The translations under genes and the position numbers were made by a program. From contig CM076189.1 in assembly GCA_038277395.1 (NCBI GenBank), positions 106,504,154 through 106,568,153 on the forward strand: a DNA stretch of 64,000 bases, in the 5' to 3' direction. A model generated the notes under the pieces. The model had not been told where the DNA came from and made no database searches. It worked only from the letters and a program-made list of their open reading frames with translations. Positions 54,457 through 64,000 of the stretch are shown here, one piece after another (within the stretch, counting starts at the first letter, position 1; every line of letters begins with the position of its first letter). This stretch comes from Dryocosmus kuriphilus (Eukaryota > Arthropoda > Insecta > Hymenoptera > Cynipidae).

Positions 54457-54603
54457 ATCATATGCGAGTAAAATGAAAGGCCAACTTTTTAATCTTGAAA
54501 CTACGTTTCGTCTCAAGCCTGATGAGGTCGGCAAACCAAGCCAACGAAACGTCGTTTCAAGATTAAGAATTTGGTCTTTATTTTACTCTCATATGATGGA
54601 GAA
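54457..54603. repeat. ~60-bp-arm palindrome around a hammerhead-like core
   Basis: CATATGnGAGTAAAAT, AAGnCCAA and TAATCTTGAAAC on the left are matched inverted on the right (GTTTCAAGATTA at 54,554-54,565 is exact). The centre holds the hammerhead-like sequence. Confidence 0.75.
54503..54552 (+). ncRNA. hammerhead ribozyme-like core
   Basis: CTGATGAG (54,519-54,526) is followed by a stem-loop (GTCGGC, loop, GCCAAC, five of six pairs) and by CGAAAC (54,545-54,550), the two conserved boxes in correct order and spacing. ACGTTTCGTC precedes them, ending in a GTC that is a permissible cleavage triplet, and ACGTTTCGT pairs exactly with ACGAAACGT. Penelope-like elements and retrozymes carry such motifs, but no RT is nearby. 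Stem I would be very short in a single copy, so a dimeric form may be needed. Confidence 0.55.
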
Positions 54604-55150
54604 CAACCCTAATTCTTTATGTTTTTCGCTTTTACTTTTTGTTGTTTTGATATGTAGAGACAAGATGCAATAAAAATAGTACAAATAACATGGAAGATAT
54701 AGGGTAAGTGTGGGTACTACTGCGGAAAAAAAATCAAGACGACTTTTAAAGATAAAAGCATGTGTTTGAATGAGAAATTCGTTACGCATTAATTCATGAA
54801 GAAATATTTGGTATTTAATTAGGTAATAGAATTCAGTCTTTAGAACGTGAAAAGAAATTATATTTACGTGAAAAAGGCGAATCTAAAAAAAATGTTCCAT
54901 GTAGGTATTACTGTGGGTTGGCATGAACTACTGAGCGTCAACTACTGCGGTAACCCTATTACTGCGCTGGTAATAGTGCTATTTTATTTTAAGTGAGGTT
55001 ACTAATAACGTAGGAGACTTAAAACTCCTAATTATGTAAATTAGGCATGACTTACATATACTAATAAATTTATTAACAATTTTAAAAAATTACAGTATTG
55101 TAACAGGAAATAAAGAAATGTTTTCAAAGTTTTATTAAATTTATAAGGTA

Positions 55151-55973
55151 TCATTTCAAACGAAGTTCCTCTTGCCTCTTTTGCAAAGATTCAATACTTT
55201 CTTTAATTTTAGCTTCTTCTTTTTTCTTTAATAAAAAAATTCTTCTGTGGCTTTCTTTTTCTCTTCAAAATTTTTTATTCTTTGCTGTTTTCTGTCAAAT
55301 TCCATTACTACTTTCAATCATTACAGGTACATACTTTATATAATATTGTATATATTATTATTCTATTTATGTTATTACCTGTTTCATCACTGTTGAAAAT
55401 TCGTTCTGTTTCAATCAGTAATAAATTTTCCTCGAAATTATCCGAACTGAGATGGGTTGAAGTTTCTGTGTACCATTTTCTTAGACTTTGTTCCGTGACT
55501 TTTGCTCTATTTAAGCAAACGCTTTCTGAAATCCTTGCGGAAATTTCTGGGTGACGCTTCAAAAATGCCTCGTACCAACTTCTGCCTGGCTTACTATCAG
55601 TAAATGGAGTCTTCTTTTTTAAATTTTCACAAATTACTTGAGCGCTTTCAAGTAATTGATGTTTCGTAACGGGAAACCCAGCTCTGCAGCAATGATATAT
55701 CCAGCTGACTAGATCGTTTTCCTCTTCGATACTTAGTACTGTTGCAGGCCCCGGCTTCTTATCTGGATATTTATTGCATTTTTTTGCTCTTATAGTTGAC
55801 TCAGGAACTTTGTATTTCCTCGACACTTCAGCAACCGATTGTCCTCTCTTAACCCCCTCTAATGCGAGCAACACATCTTCTTTCGAATATTGAAATCTTA
55901 CATTCTTCTTTTTGCCGGTTGCTCGCACTTTTGGTAATTGTTTACTTTGACGGCTCCCGCTAAAAACAGCCAT
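55151..55973 (-). pseudogene. pogo-type transposase, catalytic core deleted
   Basis: The start MAVFSGSRQSKQLPKV lies at 55,973. Residues about 25-70 form a psq-type helix-turn-helix (EDVLLALEGVKRGQSVAEVS, then RKYKVPESTIRAK). A CENP-B/Tc5-type DNA-binding domain follows, with GRSWYEAFLKRHPEISARIS. The first catalytic Asp appears in IFNSDETG just before the frame is lost at about 55,325. The sequence then jumps to a C-terminal coiled tail (EFDRKQQRIKNFEEKKKATE, then KESIESLQKRQEELRLK, stop at 55,151) with one more frameshift. Most of the DDE domain is missing, so it cannot transpose itself but could encode a DNA-binding fragment. Confidence 0.75.
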
Positions 55974-56140
55974 AAAATTTACTTAAAATGTTGAAAATGA
56001 CTAGAAATGTTAAACTAATGTTAAAATAGAAGGGGGAAGAAGGTTCTTGCAACTTTTTGATGGTTTTTATTTGTCAAAATAAGAGAAATATGGTACGTAC
56101 CTCACAAGCTATATTTCGTCGACAATGACGTTCAGGAAGC
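55925..56140. repeat. left arm of inverted duplication in pogo element
   Basis: Transposase start and 5' UTR, repeated inverted at 56,714-56,932 at high identity (GGTAATTGTTTACTTTGACG, TTTGATGGTTTTTATTTGTC, CTATATTTCGTCGACAATGA). The right arm reproduces the start codon and the first dozen codons on the plus strand. Confidence 0.8.
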
Positions 56141-56309
56141 GTGGTAAAATCGCAATACCCTTGTTACAAAGCATAAAATTCGCAAAGGAAACCATCCGGT
56201 ATGTTTTTGAGTGATTATGTAAATTTTTTTAAGTATATCTGTCAATGTGATATGCGTTCGATTCTGCTACTTTATGGATCCGCCGGCCATCACCGGCCAT
56301 AGGCAGTTA

Positions 56310-56713
56310 TACCAACCACACGACCCCCTTTCCCAGGTGTTGTGGGGGCGGGAAAGCACCCCTGTGACATGGCACATAATTTATGTGACCTGTCACAGGG
56401 GTGCCTTCCCGCCCCCACAACACCTGGGAAAGGGGGTTGTGTGAGACCTTTGTTATTTTTTGTGCCCTGTCACAGGGGTGCCTTCCCGCCCCCCACAACA
56501 CCTGGGAAAGGGGGTTGTGTGAGACCTTAGTTATTTTTTGTGCCCTGTCACAGGGGACTTAGGTCACACACGACCCCCTTTCCCAGGTGTTGTGGGGGCG
56601 GGAAGGTACCCCTGTGACAGGGCACAAAAAATAACAAAGGTCTCACACAACCCCCTTTCCCAGGTGTTGTGGGGGCGAGAAGGCACCCCTGTGACATGGC
56701 ACATAATTTATGT
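56310..56713. repeat. GC-rich palindromic satellite inside pogo element
   Basis: Five units of about 65-80 bp carry CCCCCTTTCCCAGGTGTTGT, GGGGGCGGGAAGG and ACCCCTGTGACA. Their order is forward, reverse, reverse, forward, forward. Linker words are GCACATAATTTATGTGAC and TTATTTTTTGTGCCCTGT. Units are nearly identical, so the array is young or homogenised. Confidence 0.8.
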
Positions 56714-56932
56714 GACGCTTCCTGAACGTCATTATCGACGAAATATAGCTTGTCAGGTACGTACCATATTTCTCTTATTTTGACAAATAAAAACCATCAA
56801 AAAGTTGCAAAAACCTTCTTCCCCCTTCTATTTTAACATTAATTTAACATTTCTAGTCATTTTCAACATTTTAAGTAAATTTTATGGCTGTTTTTAGCGG
56901 GAGCTGTCAAAGTAAACAATTACCGCACTTTT
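56714..56932. repeat. right arm of inverted duplication in pogo element
   Basis: Partner of 55,925-56,140. It carries an ATG and the first codons of the transposase on the plus strand and then diverges. Confidence 0.8.
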
Positions 56933-57981
56933 TTTGGCATAGATTTCTTTCTTTCAAGTTTCACCATTTTTTATCACACTGACTTTATCGCACTGATTTT
57001 ATCACATTTTTTATCACGCTGACAGGCATTATCACTGCCGACTAAGATTAGTTTTGAGGTTATGGTATAGCGCCTGGAAAGCCGCAGTAGAACATGCAAC
57101 AAGGCAAATCGTGTGCCAAATACTGATTTGGTAAAAAATATATAGAAATACGTATTTCTTGTTTTTTAGCATGCATTTTGAGAAAAATTAATTTATTTTC
57201 ATTATTACTAAAAATATTGCAATAAATATTTAGTTTCCCGAAACGAAATTAGAAGTAGTTTTTCAGAACGTATTCATGACCCGCCCAGAAATCGAAGCAG
57301 TAAAACTATCAGTATCGGAAGCAGGCGAGATTCAAATTGCAACAAATTAGTTAAAAACATAGTAACTGGAGCTGATTTATTGATGATAATTAAAAATATA
57401 TCACACGATAATTTTCTGAATTGTTTCAAAACATTATATACATTCAAAACATTCTAAATCATTATTTATCTTTGGAACTGCAGTAATCAGAGCATCCGCA
57501 ATAATACCCCCACTTACCCTATATGCATTAAATGATAGATATTTTCCTATTCTTCGTAAATTTGACTCCTTAGCACATAGATATGTACTTTTTTTTGCAA
57601 CATCCACCTCTAAAGTTGTACTTTATGTGCCCCAAAGTTATATGTAAAGTAGGTCTTTAAAACACAGTGACGTTACTGTACATAATGTTATATCATTATG
57701 CACACGGACGTCACAGGTGTGTTTAAAGTATGCCAGAATCAATTGGGCAATTAACTTAAGGTAAATTACACAATTTACTGTACTAATTTATTATATGTTT
57801 GACTTACTTTGTTCATTTATGTGATATAAACTGAATGCAGCGTAATCTATACCTTTTTAATAAATTTCGGAGTAGGCGTCCAGTGCTTCCAACTAGCGCT
57901 TCCAACTAGTTGCCTACGGCTCATGCTGCAAACTACACACTCGTAATAATTACCTGTTTTACGCACTTGTATCGAAAATTA

Positions 57982-60980
57982 CACAGCCCGCAAAAAAAAA
58001 ATTTCTGTGCACGTGACCAGACCACCATATGTATATGTTTTTGGGGTCGCTTAGTACGAATCCGGGGTCCGTTTTTCTCCATCAGGTCAGGGTCAAGGTC
58101 ATTTCAAGGTCAAATCAAGATTATTCCACGAATGTGGACCAAGATGCCGTTTTTGTATGTTTTTGAGGTCCCTGAATCCGAATTCGAGATCTGTTTGTCT
58201 CTATCAGGTCAGGGTCAAGGTCATTTTAAGGCTAAATCGAGGAAAAAGCCTGTGAACAGGCACAATTACTGCATGTATACGTTTTTAGGGTCGCTGAGTA
58301 AACAGAGACAGACATTATAACTATATGTATCATCGATCTAGAAAATATCGAGAACCTTCATTTATCTATTGTTTTGTATGGTATCTTACTCTTTTCTCTT
58401 TATATGATCGTACAAGTGACTCCCTTTTGCGCTTGACTCCTTTTTTATTACTTTCTCTCTTCAATGACCCGCAGTAATCAACCATCATGTTCACATCCCA
58501 CCGTCCTTGATATCTTTTTTCCATTTGCTTGATATCTTGCTGGAACCTCTCTCCCTGCTCCTCACTGAAATCCCCTAGATTCTGTGGAAAGTAATCTATA
58601 TGTTAATGCAAATAATGTAACTTTGAATTCACCAAACATCCTACTTCTTTATATTTTTCCAACATTCGATCCACTATTTTCATGTACTCTACGCTTTTAT
58701 TATTCCCAAGAAAATTTTGTACAACTTCTTTAAAACTGACCCATGCTGCTCTTTCTTTGTCAGTCATTACAAAAACGAACACATTATCTTTTAACGATTC
58801 ACGTATTTGTAGTCCATCAAAGATACCTTCATTAATTTTTGCATCACTGAGCTTAGGGAATTTTTTCTTCAAATATTTAAAGCACTCTCCTTCTTTATTT
58901 AAAGCTTTTACATATTGCTTTATCAAGCCGAGTTTGATGTGGAGGGATGGAAGCAATACCTTACTGGGATCAACCAGTGTTTCGCGTACAATATTAGCAG
59001 AATCAGCCTCGAAAGAGGTTCTGTTCTGCCATATCTTCGTTATATAGTGCTTCTTGCGATCTCTGCTGTCCCATAAACACAAAAAACAAGGATATTTCGT
59101 ATTTCCAGATTGTTGTCCTAACAGTATAGTTAAAATCTTAAGATCTCCGCAAATAAGCCAGTTATGCTCAGAATATTTTATTGTCTCTAAAATGAATTTC
59201 ATTGTACTATATTCTTCTTTTAGTACGGTTGAATGAGCTATGGGGATTGAAGCAAAGACATTAGTGTTATGAAGTAATACTGTCTTCAGACTTGTAGTGG
59301 AGGAGTCTATAAATAGTCTCCATTCATTGTCCTTATAGATTCATATCTGGAACTCATTCATTAACCCTTCCACATTATTGCAATATACTAATGAAGGTTC
59401 ATCTATCATCGTAAAATATTTTCTAAAGTTTTCCTCCCGGTTTCGATAATATGATATTCTTGTGCCTTTTGAGAGCCAGTTGTTGCCTTTCATGTATGAA
59501 GATAGATATTTCGCTTTATCTTTAGGTAAATCCATGTGCCTTACAAGATCATTCAATTCTTTTTGATCTATGATTTTTGGAGTTTTGCCTTAACCGTCAG
59601 TAGCATAGTATTCACTACTTGTACTCATATTTCCATCATCTGAAGTATATTCATCTCCATATTTATATTCATCTTCTTCAGCGTCACTAATATCGCATGC
59701 ATCATTGGTTGACATACTTTCCATCGAATCTATTGAACTGTCGCTTTTATCGTCAATATCAGTATTTTCCTCTACTGGTCTTACTAACGTTGAATCTTCA
59801 GGATATTTGATACTCTGAGTATTTTTTTTTAATAATTCCTGTCACTTTTGTCAAACATATATAACAGTTTGCTGCACATGATGGCTCTTCCCAATATGCA
59901 GGTTTCACAAACTTTAATTTTTCAGGTTTTTTTCGGAATCATATCTGGTCATCATCATGTAAGAAGCACTACATATCTTGTTTGGTATCCATTTTTTATC
60001 TTGGTTATAAATATCCAATCAAAAACAGTTTTTGTAAATATTTTTTATTTTATCGGATATTTGTCTTCGGTCAGCTGATAGGTGATACTTAGTACATACG
60101 TAACAAAATGCTTCAACATTTTTGTTACAGTAGTGTTCAGATGAAGAACTTGCTACATTTATCTTTAATGAAGACACTGAAGTCTGTTTATTTGAAGTAT
60201 TTGAAGTTGTATTATGTTTGTTTTTTTTAGGTCCCATAGTAGATTTAAGTACCCACGCGTTAGGGATCTTGGTCCGATCGCAGGTGAGTCCACCGTCCTG
60301 AGGGTGATAACTCTCATACCTCCTCCATGTAAGGCAGCGCGCCACGCTGGCTACGATACCACATGGGACTGGAAAGTGAATCATTCTACACATCTCCTTT
60401 CGAAGCAGTTGTCCTTGTCCCAGTATCCCTCGCGGTAGCAGGATTTGAAGAATTCAAGTATCATCACGCAGATGTAGTGTTAGTTTAGAAACTGTAATTG
60501 GGATCATCAATGTTGCTATATTACATCCTACAGCGCAGAGATATTCGGTCAGTCAGAATATAAAAATGATATTCTATAAAACTGAGGATAAATTAAACGT
60601 CTGTCCTCCATATCACGTTAAAACAGAAGTCTTGAAGCATAGAAAAGAAAACCAATATATCCAATTTTATTTTACATCTGTATCATACGACGTATTCAAT
60701 GCTATTGGCTTTCAAATTTTTTCCTTGATTCGAGATTGAGATGACCTTGATCCAGACCTGATGAAGACCAACAGACTTCGGATTCGCACCCAGGGACGTC
60801 AAAAACATACAAAACGGCATCTTGGCCCACGTTCGTGAAATAATCGTCATTTGACCGTGAAATGACCTTGAACTAATGGAAAAAAACGGACCCTGGATTC
60901 GGACGCAGCGACCCCAAAAACGTATGGATATGGTGGTCTGGTCACGTGCACAGAAATTTTTTTTTTTTTGTGGGGCTGTG
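57982..60980 (-). mobile_element. CAC-end DNA transposon, copy 2 (both ends present)
   Basis: The left end begins CACAGCCCGCAAAAAAAAAA. The reverse complement of the right end begins CACAGCCCCACAAAAAAAAA. Both continue ATTTCTGTGCACGTGACCAG. The inverted repeats run about 250 bp and each contains two tandem units of about 115 bp with GAATCCG, GGTCCGTTTTTCTCCAT and TCAAGGTCATTTCAAGGTCA. TTA flanks both sides (57,979-57,981 and 60,981-60,983). The length is 2,999 bp, with one gene on the minus strand. CAC termini with a 3-bp duplication would fit the CACTA/CMC group, but the sequence is not one I can name. Confidence 0.8.
58380..60240 (-). pseudogene. DDE-like transposase of the CAC-end transposon, copy 2
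   Basis: The likely start is MGPKKNKHNTTSNTSNKQTS at about 60,235. CYVCTKYHLSADRRQ (about 60,100) is the zinc-binding N-terminus. After several lesions, one frame runs from 59,556 to about 58,400 with only two in-frame stops (59,341 and 58,603). It contains WRLFIDSSTTSLKTVLLHN (first Asp), LICGDLKILTILLGQQSG (second Asp), PCFLCLWDSR (C-x2-C), PSLHIKLGLIKQ and IDYFPQNLGDFSEEQGERFQ (candidate Glu), then a basic tail. It matches copy 1 throughout. The C-terminal half is well preserved. Confidence 0.65.
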
Positions 60981-60983
60981 TTA

Positions 60984-62340
60984 TTATAATACTCTCATGG
61001 ACGTCAACAATAATATTTGTGTGATATAGACCATATGTGCGTATACGACGAAAAGTTTTATGTCATCGACCGCTCAGTATCGCTTGTAGCTCGTTGTGAA
61101 CATGTCATTTAAAATTTTTAAATTGTTATTTGACTCTTTGGCTCTTATCGTTGTCCCTGTTTAATCAAAATTTATTTGACTATTTGTTCTTTACCAATGC
61201 TTATATCTTCGGTCAATGTAGTTCGTGATTATTTTGTTATTTACATAATGTCTTTTTAAGTTTTCTTTGAGATTGTGCTTAATTGCTTTTTTTTAAAATA
61301 AAATTCTAGACTGAAGAGGTTGGCAAATTCCTAGCCAACATTACATTGCTGGAACAAAATTCATCAGCATAAGATATTATTTACCCCCTAAGATCCATGA
61401 ATAATAACTACTTCAAGTTCAACAAGGAGGGTATAATTATAAAAAAATTTGTATCTGTAAACTATTACAATGTTTTTGTGTAGGAGAATTTACCGTTTAT
61501 TCGATTTCAAGCAATTGTAATTTCACTTAGACCAGGACCTTCTGGCCTGTAGATAAACCAGGAATAGGATCACCGAGACGATTCAGCTGATTTACATTAG
61601 TGAAATAAATATTTGCTAGTCTTAATCAATCCAACTAGCTAGGACACAGCAATTGTTTAAATGAATAAATAAATTATTTCTCTATAGTTTCTCTATCTTT
61701 CTTTCATTTCTTTCAGTCTCTTAACACTATTTATTTCCATACTGATTTTTGTATAACGATTTTTCTGGAATCATGGAAAAATCATATGAAAAGCATTGAA
61801 TAGAAAAATAATTATAATAAAAACAAGTGTTATACGCGGAACTCTCCACTGCCTATTTTAGATTGTATTTTAATTCATTTTTTAATTACGTGAGATTACA
61901 AATCCATCTGGGGTTACGAAATAGACTACAACTGAATTTTCGAAAAAATTGAATTCTCAGTAGAAGGGCATTAGTTTTACAACGAAGAATTTAATAGTTG
62001 AATATTTAATAAACAACAAAACTAAAACAAGAATAGAACAGCTAAATAGTTATAAAGTCATTCCTTTGTCGAAAATTTAACCGCTTGGTTGAAAATTAAC
62101 GTATATGTGATTAAAAATCTATTTTCGTTTAATAAAAGTTCCTTTTTTTATTGACAATTCAACTTTTTTTTTCTGAAAAATAATAGCTTTTGGTTTCGAG
62201 AGGCAACTATTATGTTTTTGTTTAAGAATTCACTTTTTTGGTTAATAATTAGTCTTAGCAGCTGAAATTCAAATTTACTGTTTTCATAGAAATTCAGGAA
62301 GTTAGGTAAAACTTCACATTTATTTAAATATTTTTTCTAT
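60984..62340. other. no gene recognised; minisatellite at 62,060-62,280
   Basis: AT-rich. A degenerate TTGAAAATTnAAC-type minisatellite occupies about 62,060-62,280. No coding frame. Confidence 0.35.
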
Positions 62341-62474
62341 TTAATCCAAGTAGTATGGCTATGTATTTTTGGCCCCACCGCGACAATCCATTCGCCCATG
62401 TACTGACGCCGTGAGCCGCATCTACTCCTTCAGTGGTCCGTGTCCGTGCTGAAATTACGTGCAGTCGGTGCTAT

Positions 62475-62825
62475 CCTCAGTCAGTAAGGTAGATTTTTGT
62501 TCCAGGCCAAATTATACGGCGACAGATGGCGCCACCAACAGTCGTTATTACCATTAGGAATCTAGTTCAGATAGAAACATGGCAGCTTATTACCATCGTT
62601 CGGTAATGTAGGAATCTGGTCAGCTAATTACCATCAGTCGGTAAGGTAGGAACATGCGACGGGTTGTTACCATCAGTCGGTAAGGTAGGAATCTGCGGCA
62701 TATTGTGACGATCATTCTGTCATGTAGGATTGTATGATATGTATTTGGCATCAGTCGGTAATGTAGGAATCTTATGAAGGTGAAGCGATTCATTTGCATT
62801 TATTCGGTTATGTATGATTCTGTTT
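62475..62825. repeat. ~40-bp tandem repeat, TTACCATCAGTCGGTAAGGT
   Basis: Units starting near 62,591, 62,629, 62,668, 62,707, 62,748 and 62,795 share CATCAGTCGGTAAKGTAGGA and ATCTG. A partial unit lies at 62,480. The period is about 39-47 bp. Within a unit TACC and GGTA are inverted, so each unit can form a small hairpin. Confidence 0.7.
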
Positions 62826-63590
62826 CAGGCTAGTAGAACGTTCGAGAGCTGTTCGTTCTAAGCTTCTCGATGACGTCACTACGCAATAGCCAGAGACATG
62901 AAACTGCCCCTAGGTGTACCATCCGTGGTGCCTATGTGTAGTAATAATCCATCTTGTGCCCGAGTAGATTGTCACCTCGTCTTAGCTTATAGCATATAGG
63001 CGACCACTGGACTGTGTACCCAGTGAGAGAAGAGTCAAAGGTGTAGTAAAGCGTACGGTAATAACGACACCGTCCACACCCAGGGAAAAGAACCAGGAGT
63101 GAAGCACGTCGAGCGAGAACTTCCTTTTGCATTATACTCTCCGGATACTCCTAGCGACCACTGAAAGCCAAAAAACAAATTCAATTGTGTTTCAACATCA
63201 AAATGTTATATGGATAATTTTCTTAGCTTTCAGTGAGATATCCAAATCCCGAAATTCAAAATTATAATAACAATCTTTATCATTTAAGAGTAGAACAAAA
63301 TCAATATAGAATAGTTCAATCAATTAGCCGAATCGAAATTGTACTCGGAATAGAAAACGATCAGTGAATAATTTGTATGTAATAAATGGCTAAATTGTAC
63401 CTTCAAGAACTTGATTAGAAAATTACGTAAATTTGCAAATATCTCGAGAACTGTAAGAGATGGGTAAACAAAGAAAAATGTTTACTTCTTACGAAACTGA
63501 TCTAAATTATGCACTAAAAATGATCACATTCAGGCCATGAAAGTAATGCGTAGAAAGTTATCGAGACGTCTCTGACAGAAGTTTCGGTAG
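62826..63590. other. no gene recognised
   Basis: Unassigned sequence upstream of the heat-shock-type promoter. A 66-codon minus-strand frame at 62,932-63,132 has no recognisable domain. Confidence 0.3.
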
Positions 63591-63597
63591 AGGATAT

Positions 63598-63767
63598 TTC
63601 TAGAAGCTTAAGGAACTTGCTGAATCATAAAGAACTTGTTGAAACATGCGTAAGCAAGTTGAAGCTTTTCGAGAACTTGGGAATCCCCGAGCGTCGCTTT
63701 CAGAAGATTCTGGTTGGGGGATCGTTCTAGAAGTTTCTAAGCAGTTTAAAGCGGCGACTTATAAAAG
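63598..63767 (+). promoter_or_regulatory. heat-shock-type promoter: three HSEs and a TATA box
   Basis: Heat-shock elements are alternating TTC/GAA units with 2-bp gaps. TTCTAGAAGCTT lies at 63,598-63,609, TTCGAGAA at 63,668-63,675, and a complete three-unit TTCTAGAAGTTTC at 63,725-63,737. TATAAAAG follows at 63,760-63,767, placing the nearest HSE about 25 bp upstream of TATA as in insect hsp genes. A start of transcription would fall near 63,790-63,797. Confidence 0.65.
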
Positions 63768-63789
63768 CGAGAGCGGAACGGAGCGTAGC

Positions 63790-64000
63790 TAGTTCAATGT
63801 TGTTTTCAAAGCGATTCACATCGTGGGCAAGAAATGTAAAAAGTGTTAAAGAATCTCCAGTAAAGTTTTTTCCTAGTTGTGGACTTTATATGTCCTGTGT
63901 GTGAAAAGAAGCCACTCGATAAGAAGCGCAGCTAAAGACTTTAAAAGTATCCTGTGTGTGTGTGTGTGAAGAAAGAAGGCACTCGACGGGAAGTGCAGCT
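63790..64000 (+). other. probable 5' UTR of a heat-shock gene leaving the window
   Basis: Downstream of the TATA box the sequence turns A/G-rich with no long frame, including AAGAATCTCCAGTAAAG and AAGAAGCGCAGCTAAAG. A short duplication carries TATCCTGTGTGTG, CACTCGA and AAGYGCAGCT (63,890-63,934 and 63,946-64,000). Long, A-rich, intronless leaders are usual for hsp70-type genes. The coding region would begin beyond 64,000. Confidence 0.45.

Larger units (their letters stand above)
54700..57521 (-). mobile_element. pogo-type DNA transposon with TA target duplication
   Basis: TIRs begin TAGGGTAAGTGnGGGTAYTA and continue YTGCGGA (left 54,700, right end 57,521). TA flanks both ends, giving ATATAGGG and CCCTATAT. 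It contains a pogo-like transposase on the minus strand with the middle deleted, and a palindromic satellite flanked by an inverted duplication of the transposase start. Length 2.82 kb. Related TACTACTGCGG words recur inside the left end (about 54,940). Confidence 0.8.

Noticed and set aside
56247..56783. Overlapping frames in the GC-rich array of the pogo element
   Set aside because: They arise from palindromic satellite units and encode mirror-image low-complexity peptides on both strands.
60230..60440. GC-rich 200-bp block as a tRNA-derived SINE or tRNA gene
   Set aside because: No A/B box pair or cloverleaf could be built. The block is an open N-terminal extension of the transposase frame in copy 2.

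Overview
The window is nuclear DNA from an animal, almost certainly an arthropod and probably an insect. It is AT-rich and has no operons. It is filled with decayed eukaryotic transposons: Ty3/gypsy, a Penelope-like element, a non-LTR LINE, a pogo-type DNA transposon and several foldback elements. Short exons with GT-AG introns are visible. Degenerate arrays of a TTGAAAATTCATC-type minisatellite recur, which I associate with Hymenoptera, but that placement is a guess.

Layout. 0-7 kb: a small inverted-repeat element, then a deleted minus-strand gypsy element (A) with gag, RNase H, integrase and a primer binding site. 7.5-9.1 kb: a foldback element carrying a motif iterated about every 150 bp. 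9.1-10.6 kb: a broken copy of a dispersed transposase-like gene. 13.2-18.6 kb: a second gypsy element (B), interrupted by a DNA transposon with CAC-starting ends and a DDE-like gene. 18.8-26.2 kb: the best candidate for a real host gene, with seven plus-strand exons. Five lie in a tandem array of near-identical introns and divergent small exons, and the last encodes a 173-residue unrecognised domain. Its large intron holds an AT-rich inverted array and an ORF1-only LINE fragment.

27-37.5 kb: a Penelope fragment, a three-armed foldback element, an AT-rich palindrome, and a nearly complete but broken Penelope-like element with reverse transcriptase, GIY-YIG endonuclease and terminal repeats. 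38.3-40.0 kb: two related exon-like segments separated by an inverted-repeat element. 41.2-45.9 kb: a full-length but broken LINE on the minus strand. 46-54 kb: mostly unannotatable sequence and repeats. 54.46-54.60 kb: a near-perfect palindrome around a hammerhead-ribozyme-like core. 54.7-57.5 kb: a pogo-type transposon with TA target duplication, a deleted catalytic core and an internal palindromic satellite. 58.0-61.0 kb: a second, complete-ended copy of the CAC-end transposon (2,999 bp, TTA target duplication). The window ends with a heat-shock-type promoter (heat-shock elements plus TATA box at 63.6-63.77 kb) that points off the right edge, probably toward a heat-shock gene.

No tRNA, rRNA or CRISPR locus was seen. 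The most promising novelties are the micro-exon gene with hypervariable exons, the CAC-end transposon family with nuclear-receptor-like half-site arrays in its ends, and the hammerhead palindrome.
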